Positions 51,290 through 64,000 of a stretch of 64,000 nucleotides of DNA are shown here, piece after piece (position 1 is the first letter of the stretch; each line of letters begins with the position of its first letter). The stretch comes from Kappaphycus alvarezii (taxonomy: Eukaryota; Rhodophyta; Florideophyceae; Gigartinales; Solieriaceae). The position numbers were made by a program, and so were the translations under genes. The stretch spans positions 186,001 through 250,000 of the forward strand of contig NADL03000553.1 in the NCBI GenBank assembly GCA_002205965.3, given 5' to 3'. The notes beneath the pieces were generated by a model. The model was not told the DNA's origin. It searched no databases and was given only the letters and a program-made list of their open reading frames with translations.

Positions 51290-54030
51290 ACTGTACTAGA
51301 TCTTTCCGGAAAGGTTTTCTCAAATACAAGGATATATAATTATTTCTGTTTTAGAAGGCATGTGACCAGTTTTTTGTTATATTTACAGTTTTCTGGTAGC
51401 CTATATTTCTTTGTTGAAACTATTTGGCGAAAATCATTTTCCTTCTCGGCATCTCTCAGAGAAAATTAGTCACTCACAATCAAAATACTAGGCAAAGAGA
51501 AAAGAAGTCGTCAAACTACTAAAATCGAGGAGAACATTCCTTGATAATATCACAATATCGCCACGAAAATTACATTTTTCTCACTTGAGAGTTCTACAAC
51601 TCAAATTGTACCAAAAACCTCCAGCGATATAAAATAACTTAAAATGATCTCTGCAGTGCTATAGCAAAACATTAAAAGCAGAAGAATTCAATGTTTTGGA
51701 TTGCCTTAAATTATATTTTTTAAAACTCAGATGACCTGTTATGAAGAGAAAAGTTACGCTGTAAGTTAAATTGAGTACTCTACATTTCGTAGAGTTTGTT
51801 TTCAAAAAAAGACACATTAAGTTCCTTCTCTATCGTAACTTTCAATATGTTATTGTGAATTACACAAATTAGGTAGCTAAGCTAATTTCATATATTTCTG
51901 TGTTCCGCCATTTTTTGTACCCATACCAATTTTGCATTGTTCTACCTTTGCTTTTATTATTTAATGAATTTTCACTCTACCAATAAAAAATTAAGATATT
52001 TATCGGCAATTCTGTCTATTTCAGTGGTTCTGGCCCCATCTTGTTCCTATTTTCCTTTTCAGTGACGCTTTTACTGTTGAAGTAATTTTTGGTTCAAAAA
52101 TTCCTAATTGAAAAGCGTTTGTCAAAACATCCATTCACTTTCATAGGTCAAAACAGAAATTGAATAGCTATTGTAAAAAATTCAACTCAATTCCAGAAAA
52201 TAACCATACATACGCAGAAAATTCTATTGTCATTCAAATATTTAACACTGCAGGGCCGTAATTGAGTAAAATCACATACTGCGAAAATGAGAAAGGGGAT
52301 TAAATTTCTTTTTGGTTACTTTCAATTTCCTTAGAGTATATACCTCTGCGATTTGACTTGAAACCTTCAAGAAAATTTTAAAAACTTGGCATCTATTTAA
52401 TGGTTAAATCTTTATATTTTGATATAAAAGGAAATTCTTTCAAAAATCCAAAAGCTCTACTTTCTACGGTACAGAATATGATAATACTTTCGCCATACTA
52501 TACCATATGGAATTTACGTAATTTTAAAAAAATACAGAGTCAGTTGAGCTGAAGAGTGCTCGAGATTTCAAAGGTAGTTACTTCGGATTTTGATACCTAT
52601 ATTTATAGAGTAATCATCAAAATTACAAGATTCTCCATCCCAAATACTGGAAACAAAAAAAATATTCTGTGTAACGGTATAAATTTAGCTCAAAAAGTCT
52701 TAAAGAAACAGGAAAAAGAACAATGCTAGTCATGACGTTCACGTATAAATAATTTTGGAACAGTTGATGAGTTTATGAAGAATAATTTTGATTTCTACAG
52801 AACATATGAAGATTGAGCATACCACAGGGAATGTAAGCGCATATTCTTTACCCGAACCGCGATTCTTACACAACTTTTTTACAAAAGAAAGTCGCATTAT
52901 AAAGTTTTACATCGTAGCATATGTGATGATAAGGTAGGGAGACACTATATTTGATTTCAGCGGTCGCGGAGGTCCATTGATGATAGCTGCTCCTGGGAAA
53001 CTAATAATCAGACTACCGATAGTTTTATTTTGTAGATTTATCATTATTTTACGAGCAGCTTTAGATTTATAAATAGTAAGCATAATTTTTATTTTCAAAA
53101 AGATAGCGTGTAATTTAATATCATAAAACAGGATATAATTTTCTCTTTTATCAATAAAAATGTTTAGCTGATTCAATTGTGTACTTACATAATTGACCTG
53201 AAAAAAATAATGTTACTTTGTAGAACTATTTAATTTAAAAATTGCTTACTCGAAAGATAATTGTGATGTCATATTTGAAGTGCTTTAAACTTAGTATATA
53301 TCTCATGAGGCACAAAACCTTTTGACCAAAAAAAATGATTTAGAGCGAATTTAAAGGAACTGGAAGCCGGAAAGAGTTGTATACTATGACTGAAAACATT
53401 CACAATATAGGGAAATTAATAACGCGTGCTAATTACAAGCCGTTTTTATTTTTACCATATGACATATTTGCGCAACAGCATGAAATGAGTCGACTGATTC
53501 GAATGTGAAATTCTAAAAACACCAGCAGATACATCTAGGGTCTGATCATTCCAAATAGTAATACTTATTTTAAATCCAAATGATCATGCTGGTGGACCTG
53601 TAATACGAGTATTCCAGAAGGCTTAAGAATGGTAAATTTGATAGTGAACTTCTTAAAACATATCAGTGGGCTTAGTACCTTTTTGCATGAAAAGAGTAAC
53701 TGATCGTTAAAGTTTGGACAAAAAATGAAAATATTCCTCTAGGGTGATAAGCGCACACGAGCAGGTCTACGTAGGACTGTGTTTGAAACTTTGAATGAGA
53801 CTGGCTGGGTTAAGCCGGCCGCTCCAAGCCAGGTTTTATATAGAACTAGAGAAAGCTACGTACTAAAGGAAAATGCGGTCTAACAGTAGTGAAAGCAAAG
53901 TTTTTCCTATAAATCAGCCCCGACAGTATTGTAAGTAGCGTTTTCAGAATTATAGTCGGCGCGAGTGACATTCTCTGACAAGATGTAAAACAAAATATTG
54001 GTCCAGGTGGAATGGGATAGCAAGGCAACT
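51290..54030. other. AT-rich DNA with no supported gene
   Basis: About 2.7 kb of AT-rich sequence with frequent stops in all frames. I see no repeat shared with the rest of the window. Possible intergenic or intronic host DNA. Confidence 0.4.
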
Positions 54031-54031
54031 T

Positions 54032-54226
54032 TTGATTGGTAATGCAGTGATAGAAGATCCCAGTGTGCAACTCGACCTTAACTATTCCAAGTGTGCCAGT
54101 GGGGTCAAACGCTGTGTTCAGAACTGTAAGGGAAAGTGTAATGACAGCAAAGTGCCTACTGGCCCTGGCTGTGAGGCTACCGGTGGATTGAATCTACAGT
54201 ACTGTGGATGCAGTAAATTGGTGTAA
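54032..54226 (+). CDS. Possible exon of a small Cys-rich peptide
   Basis: A 64-codon frame ending in a stop. It encodes KCASGVKRCVQNCKGKC, then GCEATGGLNLQYCGCSKLV, with seven Cys spaced C-x6-C-x3-C-x3-C-x10-C-x10-C-x-C. The C-x3-C and C-x-C pairs are the spacing of cystine-stabilised alpha/beta folds (the scaffold of defensins and related secreted peptides). No signal peptide is seen in the frame. A GGTAATGCAG just upstream (54039-54048) could be a splice acceptor, so the signal exon may lie further left. It could also be chance; GC is higher here than in the flanks. Confidence 0.4.
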   Translation: MIGNAVIEDPSVQLDLNYSKCASGVKRCVQNCKGKCNDSKVPTGPGCEATGGLNLQYCGCSKLV

Positions 54227-54229
54227 AGA

Positions 54230-56355
54230 TGTAAGGCTTGTGAAGTGAAGTACAAAAACTCATCTACTTCTCTCCATAATATCTTCCAATGAGTATCTGT
54301 CTGCATAAAATCTGCAAAAAGCAGTTTATGATACTCATTAAGTGTTACTTGAACATTTCATAGGATCATTTATTATGTATAAGAAAGAAATATAGCATTC
54401 ATCTAGTGGATGAGGGAAAGTAGCAGAAAAGTCTAAATCAGTCTAAAACGGAGTACTTGAGGTTAGTCTATTGAGTTTTCAAACTATTTTTCTGGAACCA
54501 AAATATGGTCAAATGATCTTGTATACCAACTATAAAGTAGCTGGTAATGAAGAATACCGCTTATTTATTGTCAGTAATTTCAGTAATTTATATCACAAAG
54601 GAGGGACACCACCCAATGATACATTCTTATAAGGCATGAATACGCTTAGCTGCTCTGTAATCTGGTCAAATTATAGACGAAAAAAACAAAAAGTAAATTG
54701 AATAACCTTAATATTCGCACCAAACATTCTGGTTACTTACCAGGAGGCCGAAAATGGCAATTGAACTTTGGAACACATCTGAATGCCCTTTTAGAAGTAT
54801 ACTTATACTGTTTTTGCTCTATTCACCCCTCCTAAAAGAAACCTGTAGTTGTAGCACACGTAACACTGTACGAAGAGATTTTTTGGCGAAAATGTTTTCC
54901 CCACTTCTCAAATCACATCTTTGCCTTGCCCAAAGCTCACGCATTAATGCGATATTTTCTTCATTTGAAATAACAAAACAACCACGCACCTTATGAATTT
55001 GATGGGTTGATTTTCTCTACGGGAGAGTTTCGAATTTCTGTTTCACCTGCGCCTCACTAATTTGTTAAATTTTTTTGCCTCCTTAGCTTCCAGTGGAAAA
55101 TCGTACAGCATTACCCTCACCGGCAGATCTTTTAAAGTTATTGGATTTTAAAATACGACAGGACCAGATTTTTTTTGCCTTTTCCAATTCTGTCTTGATG
55201 ATTTCCCATAAATTCGCTCTTTTCATAGCTAGATATACACCAGTTTCAGAATACAGAATGTTTACTAAATACTGAAAGAACTTGTTCCATTCCTTCTTGA
55301 AATCTGAATTACCAGATCCAACTATTTTTAGTTTTTACGGTTTAAGCCTCGATTCGTAATACAAATACATGCAGTACTGACAAAATTCTGGAGTTATCCG
55401 AGTGGTAATTCCACTAATCTTTTCTGGCAGAGAGATGATTAATAGTCACTGAGTAAAATTGTAACTCTAAGCCTCATATTAGGTTCTGGTACCTTTATAT
55501 GTATAGATTGCTTGAGTATATCTATCAGTACTGGCGGTGTGTAGCTCAGAGTTTTCAATTGATATTTCAAGCGCCAATGTGCTACAACGGCTTTTCTTCT
55601 ACAAGCTGAGATAGTGTAATAATGTATAAAAACCTCTTAATATGGATAAGATTTCTTAAGAGGTTTACACCCATAGGAGGTGCCGAGGAAGATGACTTGA
55701 AAGTGCCTTCTTGGGAGCTCTCCAGCTCAACCTGCGGCGCGCAAATTTAGTGTTCCTGCAAAAATGTGCTCATTGTATTTTGGCCCATTTTCTTGAGTTC
55801 GGAATATTTCCAGGGCTTAAAGAGCATCTCCGGCTGGAGCAAAGTTGAATAATCTTTGCCCATTGCGAGTGACTTTGAATTCATGCTGATCACTACCTAA
55901 ATACGTAGATTCTTTTATGTAGAGTCCAGTTTGACACAGGTGCACCACGTCTATGAAGTTTTCCAAACATGATTGACTAGTTCTTTGCTAAAATTGTAAA
56001 AAGGCAATGGTGAGAACTCAGATGAAAGAACGAATCTTCAGGAATATATTATGAAGTACCCTAACGAAAAGAGGCCATAGCTCAGTATTTTTTATTTCTT
56101 TTGAGAACTAAATGGAGATTGAATAGCAATGTGGTTTCCATGAATGTAAAGATCTGCAGTATCTTCTCCTAACAGAATCAATGCCAAACGAGGTATCAAG
56201 TACGGTTAAATGGGTTAAAATTGCGGATACAATTGGTCAAGAATATCTCTTCAATACATCAAGAAGCTTTACAAAGTATTTCGATGGTTCTATCTTCAGA
56301 ACAGAAAATATCTGCTGGAGTGTACTGCTTGAAAAGGGGGAAAATTTTTGGGTTA
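54230..56355. other. AT-rich DNA with no supported gene
   Basis: Short frames only. A 10-bp perfect inverted repeat (AACCTCTTAA at 55631-55640 and TTAAGAGGTT at 55656-55665) lies at the start of a 42-codon frame (55622-55750) that I cannot assign. Confidence 0.35.
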
Positions 56356-56358
56356 TTT

Positions 56359-56452
56359 TAATGCATTGAAGATGTGGTCGGTGATATTCATGCGGCTAAT
56401 GCGTTATGGGAGATAAGTCGTCGCTGATGGGTAACACTACAGTATATGACCT
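56359..56452 (+). repeat. Short dispersed repeat, copy C
   Basis: GGGTTATTTTAATGCATTGA to GTCGTCGCTGATGGGTAACA; same family as 39393-39475 and 46299-46395. All three keep the two ends better than the middle. Confidence 0.75.
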
Positions 56453-56454
56453 TC

Positions 56455-59400
56455 CATGCTTGAAAAGTGACCAGGTAGGCGACATTTTTAGTAAGATCTA
56501 TCTATACGAAACGAAGAGGTCTTCCATCCTCTTCTCTAGAAATATTTCGCCTCCTCCAAGACTTCCCTTGTTCATAGTCGTCTGAATTATTGCAGAAAAT
56601 TCACACTCTATTCACTTTTAAGATCATATTTTTAGACCATAGCTTGTACGGATCCATGAAAAACAAATAATAAGCTTGATTATTCACAACACGGTAAAAC
56701 AAGAATGTTGTCGCATGGATGATGTTGAAACTGTGGAAAGTATTACTCACGAAAAAATATAACACTTTACATGGAATAATTAGCGCCATAAACGGTTTAA
56801 TTAGAAGAATTCGTTTAAAATTCAAACTGGTGACTTTGGAGATTCGCAGGATTTCTAAATTGCCAATCAAAAAGATAATATATACAAATTTCTGAAGAAG
56901 GCTATAATTAAGACGACATGAGCTTTCGAAAAGATTAGCACCGTTTCAATCAGGATGCTGTTATTTATCTGAAAAATTCTGTTTCATGCATGGCTCTAAT
57001 GTCAACAGGGATCAATAGTCAGGTTTGGGTTATATAAATGCTTCTATCATTCAAATTCATGCTATTATAAAACATTCTTGAATGCCATAGTAGATTTTTC
57101 AGGAGAATTATTGAGTTATACTTCTCAAACTGATACAGAACGGATGATTTTCTCATTTCAATATGGGAAGGGTTGAATCATTCGCCGAATAGGACTGCGT
57201 AGGATATTATAAGTGGGATAAGTTTCAGTATATGACTGGACATAGTACGAAAAAACAATATGAAGTAGTGAAGGTGAGCCCTAGGAACGTTTCGTCACGA
57301 GTCCAGTCGTTCCGGACTGTCCTGAATGACGGAGATGGCAGAAGTGTAGAGCTTGCAAGTAACTATGGCTAACAGTCGGCTGCCCGCGAGGTTCAACGAG
57401 AGAGAGGGACAAACAAAACGTATAGATCTTTTCGCTAAAAAAAACAGCTAAATTGAATGGAATTGCACTTGAAACTGCTACAAGTTGAAAAACAGCAACT
57501 CGCACTAATGAGATTCGTGGTTAATGGCGTTATTTAATGACATCAATGAAATATAAGAAAAGATTGCGATCTTATGGACATTGGGGTCATTGGTCGCTGC
57601 ATTTAGAGCGCTGTAGTTCCAATACTTTTCTACGACCTCGGTTCGACGTCAAATTAAGGGTCTTGCGCGATATGTTTCTAAATTGAATAGGCTTAAAAGA
57701 CACGAAATACAACGGTGTATAAGTGTATCGGACGAAATTTTTTCTTACAAATATTAGATAATGTAACTAATATCTAAGAAATACTTCCTCAAGCATAAGT
57801 AATCGGAGGGCTGCATGACATATGCTCTGTATACTGATTAATTAACAATCGTTGTATGATTACATATTATAATTTGTGTGGTTTAAACTAAAAAAAATGA
57901 AATGTAATCTAAAAAATTGTTATGGAACTCTAGGTAATCTTACTGATTATACATTTGGATATTTCATATTTCGCGTTCATTTACGCGTCATTCTAGTGAT
58001 GCAATATTGCCCTCTTTAAAAATGGAACTTTTATTAAGTATTTGGGAACTCTTTGGTCAACGCCATTTATGGACCCCAATAACAAAGTTGGAAATAAATC
58101 GTTCAACAATAAAGAATTTTAAAACTGTGTTGATGAAAAAGGTAATTTTTAATTGTATTGGGTTTCACCCCCATAAAAAATTCAACTGTCCCAAAAGTAG
58201 CCTCTTGAGGATATATTTATGTAAGTTAACCTGCGAGTAAGACTATTCTTGCAAGAATATTTCACATATCAAATTTTTTATATGCAAAAGATGTTGTCCC
58301 ATCGTGTGAATATGTAACTGGTCAAGATAGGCATATAAATCATTCACGTTCTCGAACATTGCCTGAAGATTTTCGTGACCCTCCTTATTCGTTCATCGCT
58401 AGCAGTAAATTAAATCATATCCTGAATCAAAATCTATGACCAAAATTCCTATTGATGTCTGTGAAATTATGTAAATTTTTGTTAAAATTCAAACAAATAA
58501 TAGGAATAATTTAATCTCCAAAATCCGTATTGAAGTTCGATTAAAAACTTCGCTTGTCATTAAAATGCCAATATTTATGGAAATTTATGAATACAACAAT
58601 TGACGATGTCCGCCATTCAGTTTTATGAAGTTTAGTTGCATATAAAACTCAAAGCCAAATGATTTATTTGATGTATTCATGAATACGATAGTTAATAAGA
58701 CTGTGATGGCATGAATAGTAATGTAATGGATTATTTAGGCCGGAAATCAATTGAGGAGACCTTTGGTAGTATTGATTGTAAACGATCAAAGGCGTCTGAA
58801 ACTGAAGCTTGAGATACTCTCCGAAAGAAATCACTTGAGTCAGCAAAAGAAGGAACCATAACATTCGTCAACCATGTTCCATTCATTATCGACAATAATT
58901 ATTTCCAAAATAAAATTTTAGTACATATTACTTTGGATGACAATGAAATTGGGGCAGATGAAATTTTGCTGCCACAAGGAACGTAATTGAAATCTTTAGA
59001 AGAAGATAAGTTGGACCCTCTACCATAAAAGAATTTAATCTAAAGAAAATTTTCACTACAAAGCATCTGCATTTCTATCGCATAATATTACAAATTCTTA
59101 CAACAAAGAAGGAAATAATTTCCTCGGTAATCGGCCCAAAGTTTCCCGAAATTGAACTTGGTAATAATGTAATATCTAGCATTGAAACATAAAATGATGG
59201 GAAATATTTTCGCATGCCTCAATATCTTCTGCATGAAAATGAAAAAACAAAGAAAATTTATTGGAAACTGATTCAGAAGTCATAACGAGCAAGGTCCCGT
59301 TATGGTCCAAAAAAAGGGGCACTAGATAATGTGAAACCGAACTGTCGTATTTTGAAATGGAATGTAACCAACCACATACAGTCAGAAAATATTTCACGCC

Positions 59401-60150
59401 GACTGCGTTTTACAAAACCAGGACTGTGAAAGGACAATTTACGTGTAAACTAAGTGAAAACTGAACCGTCTGATAAAAACGGCACAATCGACCTCAGCGG
59501 CACGAAAAATCGGGTGACCAAGTCGCATTGGAAGCCTTCGTACTAAACCGGTCCAAGACCACAGTAGAACCGAAAAGTCATGAGCTGAGCGAAAAACCGA
59601 ACCGAAGTTCGATGTGAAATTGTCTGAAACTAAATGCGTTGACATGTATTCGATGTTTATGTAAAGAATTAGGCAACTACAATTCAACAACTGGCAGCCA
59701 GTTGGCACCAACAGTAAATCTGAAGGCTGCTTGTTCGCCTATATTCTATATTAGTCTAGACTAGTGTAGAAAGAGTAGAATAGTCAAAATTATCCTGCAT
59801 AAATGTGGGCAGCGGATTGTCCTAATTTGTGTAATAGTAACTTTCCTCGCACTTTATTTGAAGGGTAAGTCACATACACACTAAACGGTGTATATTAATG
59901 GAGACAGGGTTCCGTCAAGGGGACTGATAACGAAAAGTAACCCACGAACGGACAGAAAAGGCAAGTGAGAAGTATAGAAAGTTCCAGACCAAAGGAAATA
60001 CACGCTTGGAGGCAGTAAAGAAGGAAATGCGCCCAGCGCCAGTCGACACCTTAGGTAATGGTAATTTGCTCAGTGACCAGCTAGGCTAGCCGGTCACTGA
60101 TCAAAGCAAAAATAGACGGTAGTCAAGGCTGGAGAAAAGATGTCGGTGCA
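56455..60150. other. AT-rich DNA with no supported gene
   Basis: Frames at 57281-57505, 58007-58240 and 59439-59711 were read and match nothing that I recognise. A GC-richer island near 57280-57420 and another near 59440-59640 are not coding in any clear way. Confidence 0.35.
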
Positions 60151-60184
60151 AGTTTGCGCTTTATAGACACTGTGAGCCGGAGTG

Positions 60185-60395
60185 GGCGCTCGGCATGGGT
60201 AATGCTGCCTTCACGACGACATTCCTACGCAGCAAGGTATATTTGTGCCGACGCACCCTGGCGTTGCTGGAAGGGGTCCGAGACCTCAAGGTACGCCTCC
60301 ATATGCATCGCCTATGTGCCTCCGCATGCCGGGTGCTTCACGCGTTTCGGCTTGCTGACTCTCAGCACGCCGCGGAGCCTGTAGCTTTATTTTGA
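60185..60395 (+). mobile_element. L1 LINE fragment (RT thumb), plus strand
   Basis: The open frame GMGNAAFTTTFLRSKVYLCR, then LEGVRDLKVRLHMHRLCASA, then CRVLHAFRLADSQHAAEP matches the L1 block GAPMGNRAFTDAYLRGKVEG ... HMHRLCASACLVTHAFRLADPQHS. It has no LINE sequence on either side, so it is an isolated internal piece, in opposite orientation to the main array. Confidence 0.8.
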
Positions 60396-60415
60396 ACGTA
60401 AAGACTGGCCGGATG

Positions 60416-60479
60416 ACGGAGATTATGTTGTGCTTTCCACGGAGACAACAAAGGTGCGAGACCGCAACTTAATCTCCGT
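60416..60479. repeat. 15-bp imperfect inverted repeat
   Basis: ACGGAGATTATGTTG (60416-60430) and CAACTTAATCTCCGT (60465-60479) are reverse complements with one mismatch, with a 34-base loop. It lies just right of the L1 fragment. A GC-richer block follows to about 60600. Confidence 0.7.
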
Positions 60480-60599
60480 GTAATACGTAATGCAATGTGC
60501 TGACACATGGGTAAGAGCAATTGGTCGGAATGGGACTGCAATTGACTCCCGGAGGCCTTGCCTTGTTGTCCGTGATACATACTGACCGCTTAGTTTTAG

Positions 60600-63150
60600 T
60601 GATGTTGATCGACATTTTCCTCCAATGAAGTAAACAAAGCGAAATCAGCAATCTCTGTTACATTTAATTTATATTATGCACTGTACAGTATAAAAAATCT
60701 TGGGTGTAATGATCTCGTGAGCATATACACCGCGGTTGAACAGTTCGAACCGCGGTTCAGAGCGGATACTGCACCTACCGGGTTCTTGCGTTCTAAATTG
60801 TGGACCGACCCATTTTATTTTTTCTTTTTAAGAAATCGCCCATTATTTTCACGGATGGAGCTCGACCGGACCGAAATAGCTTCTCTAGTGCCTAGACTGG
60901 ATATATTACAGTATATTATCATAGAGGACCACTTTTTTCACGGTTTGACTGTTTCGATAAACAATTCTCTCAGACCGTGCTCATCGTGATTCAGAATGCT
61001 TTTTTTATATGGAAGATAAAATTACTTTACAAAGCGTAACATGTGCAACTTGGAATTTATCAGTACATTTCATATATGGATATTTACATCGTAGGTCCTC
61101 ATTACGAGATATGAAGGTGAGAACTTCTCAGACAAGCTCAGAACAAGTCATTTTTTTGCTACGGGGTTATTGAATATGGATGGGTCAATTCGAAATCTAA
61201 ATATAAAATGCATTGTGATACTAACTTTTTTGATCCTAGAATGAAATTTGTTCTTTATATGCCTAAATTAATTTTAGTTTTACTCAATTAACTATTAAGA
61301 CTTCTTTTCGTCAAGACAGTTGACGATATTTTTACCCCTGGACAAGATTCTATAATGAAAAAATTTATTGAAAATTTTGAAGAGCAACCTAAGGTAAAAT
61401 AGTGAATCCTTTACGATATTTCAAGTTTAATGTAATTAAATCTGCACAGTTGATGATCAGAGTATTCAAGTATCGGTTGAAGGAAAATTAATTGGTTGCA
61501 CCTTACGAAATGTCCCAAATTCTCGAAAACTCCGGATATGGGAATATATTATTTTGAATAATCCTCTTTAAATTCTTTGAATGGTTCAATTATCAATTAT
61601 TTTAATGATTTTCTCTTTGGAAATTTGATTTTGAAGAAGTTGGCTGGCACGAAAATGTTCCAATAATCTCTGCAATCACATAGTCCGAAAAATCATGAAA
61701 ATTTGAATTATCGATCTTTGTTTTTTTCCGATAAAGGAAAAATCAGCCATTTCCTATTCAATAATTTGTTGTATTTTTGGGTTATAAATTGATTCTCTAA
61801 ATTTACATTCAATATTTCTTAAAATTTATTGATAATCACATTTATCAAGACGCCGTGTTAAATATATTGATTTGGTGAAAGAGTAGCTCCTAGAGGTGCT
61901 ATCAAATATGGGAAAATTATTACGGAAGCATATTGTGCTATTCTTGGTATGAATGTTACCTCAACTGCCGCGGTTAACATATAGTATTTATTTAGAGCTT
62001 TATCTACTTGCCGTGTTCTTTAACACAAATCAATAATATGTAGTGTTCAACAAATAAGATATAATTTTCAGAATAACACGACTAGAAACTGATATGTATA
62101 TCTGCATAAGTTAATCCTTCCAACCCGTTGGAAAAAGAACAATCCTGTATATGAATTTCTCAACCTCCTTTTTGTGACTGATTTATATCAAAGGATATGA
62201 TTATATATCTATTATCTTGATTCATCTTAGTCAATAAGATAAAATTCGTTCACCTTTCCAAAAGGGGAAGTAGTACAAAAACTTTAAATAATTTCATTTC
62301 CATCTAGACCTCCTACAGTGATCATGATCTGTGTAAGTTTTTCTATAATTCTCATCCAAAATTTACGCTTAATATGAAAAATTATCATCCTCTAACGATT
62401 ATGCACAGAAATTACCTCAAATACCCTGAGGATATCCCTCTTGTAACCTTTATCAAGGATTTACACTTTAAGAAGACAGCAGGGAAACTTTTGCACTGTA
62501 CCCACGCAACAGTGTAAACCACAAGATCATACCACTTTGTGCCAAGCCAACTACTTGGAGCCATCGTCGCTATCTCGCGTGGCTTTCGAAACATTTCGGA
62601 ACTCACCAATCAGCAACTACTTTATGCCTACTTGCCATTTGGACCAATGGAACTTTTCCATGATGTTTTGTGCTGTCAATATCACTGATGTCTGCTACAT
62701 GAGCCTTTAGAGACTTGTCGTTTGATACGTCTAAGGTCGTTTTCTCTAGACTGCCTTTGAGTTCAATACCGTTTGCTTACAATTTATCTCTGCTGGTGTT
62801 GAGTAATTTTTCTGTATAAACCCTGCTCTGGTGCTTAGGCGTGCTTACTGGAGGCATCAACCAACAGTTCAACTTTCGATTACCTTTTGTGCGCTCAACA
62901 CTTCACACATCCACAATTTTTGCTTACTGTGAATCATCGAGGGACACCTTTATCTATTTTATTCTGGTTATTTTCTAACTGTAATCAGTGTAAAAAACAG
63001 TTTTGTCTTTCATTTGGATTAAACTTTCCACAGGCTACAAATATTGCAATTACGCTACCAGAAAATAGTTATTTCAATGAATTCTTACCTGCAAAGTACT
63101 TTACTGTTTTAGTCATGGTTAAAAACGTATAATGCTAATGCAAGAATTGG
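60600..63150. other. AT-rich DNA with no supported gene
   Basis: Stops are dense in all frames. Small frames at 60717-60989, 62412-62609 and 62887-63132 match nothing that I recognise. Confidence 0.35.
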
Positions 63151-63155
63151 ACTGT

Positions 63156-63900
63156 TTACCCAATTTTTTTTTGGGTATTTGTTATTTCAAAAAAAGTTGC
63201 CTCAAACCACCGGTTTCGTATGCCAAAAAAATCACTAGGTAAGAAACGACCAAAAAACAACCTCCAAAGCAGTGGTGTCCCTTCTCTCTCTGAACTTTCA
63301 CTGAAGATATCGAATTTCACGGGAGAGAAACCAATAATCTGCAGTTTTCCTTCTCTCTTAGGACTCGCGGTGCCTAGCTTGCAGTTCCAACAGGTAATTC
63401 TTGCAGTGACCGGAACTTTCTGTAATAATGCAGGTACAGATGCCCGAAAGGCTTCAAGTGGGATACATACGGAAGCTACTTCGAACCTAGAAGGACTGCG
63501 TCCGGTATCGAGCATTGCTCAGGAAAGAGAAAGAATAGAGGGAACAGGATCGATTAAATGAAGGAGAGGCTAGCTTTTCAGTGAAGAAGGAATTGATAAC
63601 TCATCGGGTTCGTCCTCTCGGACGACAAGATACCTCCGGAATCCGCTGATTGTGGATTCTGCCGAATAAGCTTCATCCAGACATCGAGCGGATTCCACTC
63701 CCGCGTCAAAGTCCTAAGCTACTGATTCGCCTTTGCAACGCTCACTCATCTCCCTGGCCGACTGTCACAGGTTACGTTCACGACAGGAAGTCCTTCAAGG
63801 GACAAACGTGGTCACTAGGATTCGACCAGGGCACCAAAGGAGGCTAGAAGTGTCCGTTCGATAGGACTAAATGTCGCGCCAAGCCGTAGGCGAAGGAGGA
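63156..63900. other. GC-richer block with two unrecognised frames
   Basis: Composition rises compared with the flank. The plus strand has frames 63220-63561 (113 codons) and 63650-63847 (65 codons). The minus strand has 63156-63515 (119 codons) over the same bases. None has a motif that I know and the overlapping pair cannot both be real. It may be the edge of another mobile element or a host exon that runs past the window. Confidence 0.25.
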
Positions 63901-64000
63901 GGAACAGAAAGATGAAGAAACTTGCTTTCTTCTTCTTCCGTGTTTGCGGCATAGGCTATGTCAATCTCCGGCAAAGGGTTTAGTGCACGAGGCAGGTGGG

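Noticed and set aside
57281-57505. Minus-strand 74-codon frame with a hydrophobic start
   Set aside because: No homologue recognised, low-complexity surroundings and frequent stops nearby; not supported as a gene.
59439-59711. Minus-strand 90-codon frame
   Set aside because: No motif and no supporting neighbour; length is within chance for this region.
63156-63561. Two overlapping frames on opposite strands (119 and 113 codons)
   Set aside because: Cannot choose between them and neither has a known motif; kept only as an unassigned GC-richer block.
1-64000. Simple telomeric repeats (TTAGGG, TTAGG, TTTAGGG and similar arrays) that would mark a chromosome end
   Set aside because: I read for them on both strands near the L1 array and saw no array; the telomere idea rests only on the LINE layout.

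Overview
The window is eukaryotic DNA made almost entirely of nested retrotransposons, with no host protein gene that I can identify with confidence. Evidence for a eukaryote: Ty3/gypsy LTR elements with 5-bp target duplications, several 5'-truncated non-LTR retrotransposons (LINEs) with restriction-like endonucleases (RLE), and a tRNA-Glu(TTC) gene with A and B boxes. The LINEs are GC-rich, while the right-hand third is AT-rich with no long open frames. I cannot place the host more precisely from this window.

Three related RLE-LINE lineages are present, here called L1, L2 and L3 (local labels, not the mammalian families). L1 (minus strand) has a pre-RT region, an RT with YADD, a C-x2-C-x9-H-x4-C knuckle and an RLE with HRHN, PADI and DVTVVSP motifs. 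L2 has the same layout with RPDI and FFDVTFVNP. L3 (plus strand) has RRHN, RMDIYIP and AVDVTVAHP. Their reading frames are mostly broken.

Layout. 1-3575: old Ty3 3' half ending in a long LTR. 3577-6135: an L1 copy carrying a truncated LTR. 6300-13320: an L2 copy split by a young Ty3 element (6867-12699, TSD AACCA). 13325-16010: an L1 piece, a perfect 24-bp hairpin and an L3 copy. 16011-25252: L1 tails and two L1 3' ends, the second split by another young Ty3 (17674-25145, TSD AATAC). 25253-26095: L2. 26107-39140: a head-to-tail array of L1 copies, all in one orientation, each 5'-truncated copy abutting the 3' tail of the next, with several tails of only 50-120 bp. 39209-39280: tRNA-Glu. 39393-46395: L2, L3, LTR and short-repeat fragments, including a solo LTR at 44400-45871 (TSD CGGTG). 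46400-64000: AT-rich DNA with scattered old LINE and Ty3 remnants, one Cys-rich short frame and little else.

Most unusual points. (1) The L1 array looks like repeated 3'-end attachment with 5' erosion, as in telomeric LINE arrays. (2) The Ty3 LTRs come in three types with different U3 modules on a shared R/U5. The longest type (about 1.45 kb) has its own TATA-like box and a conserved small acidic reading frame inside U3. (3) The Ty3 pol ends in an extension with a tandemly duplicated domain of about 97 residues that I do not recognise.
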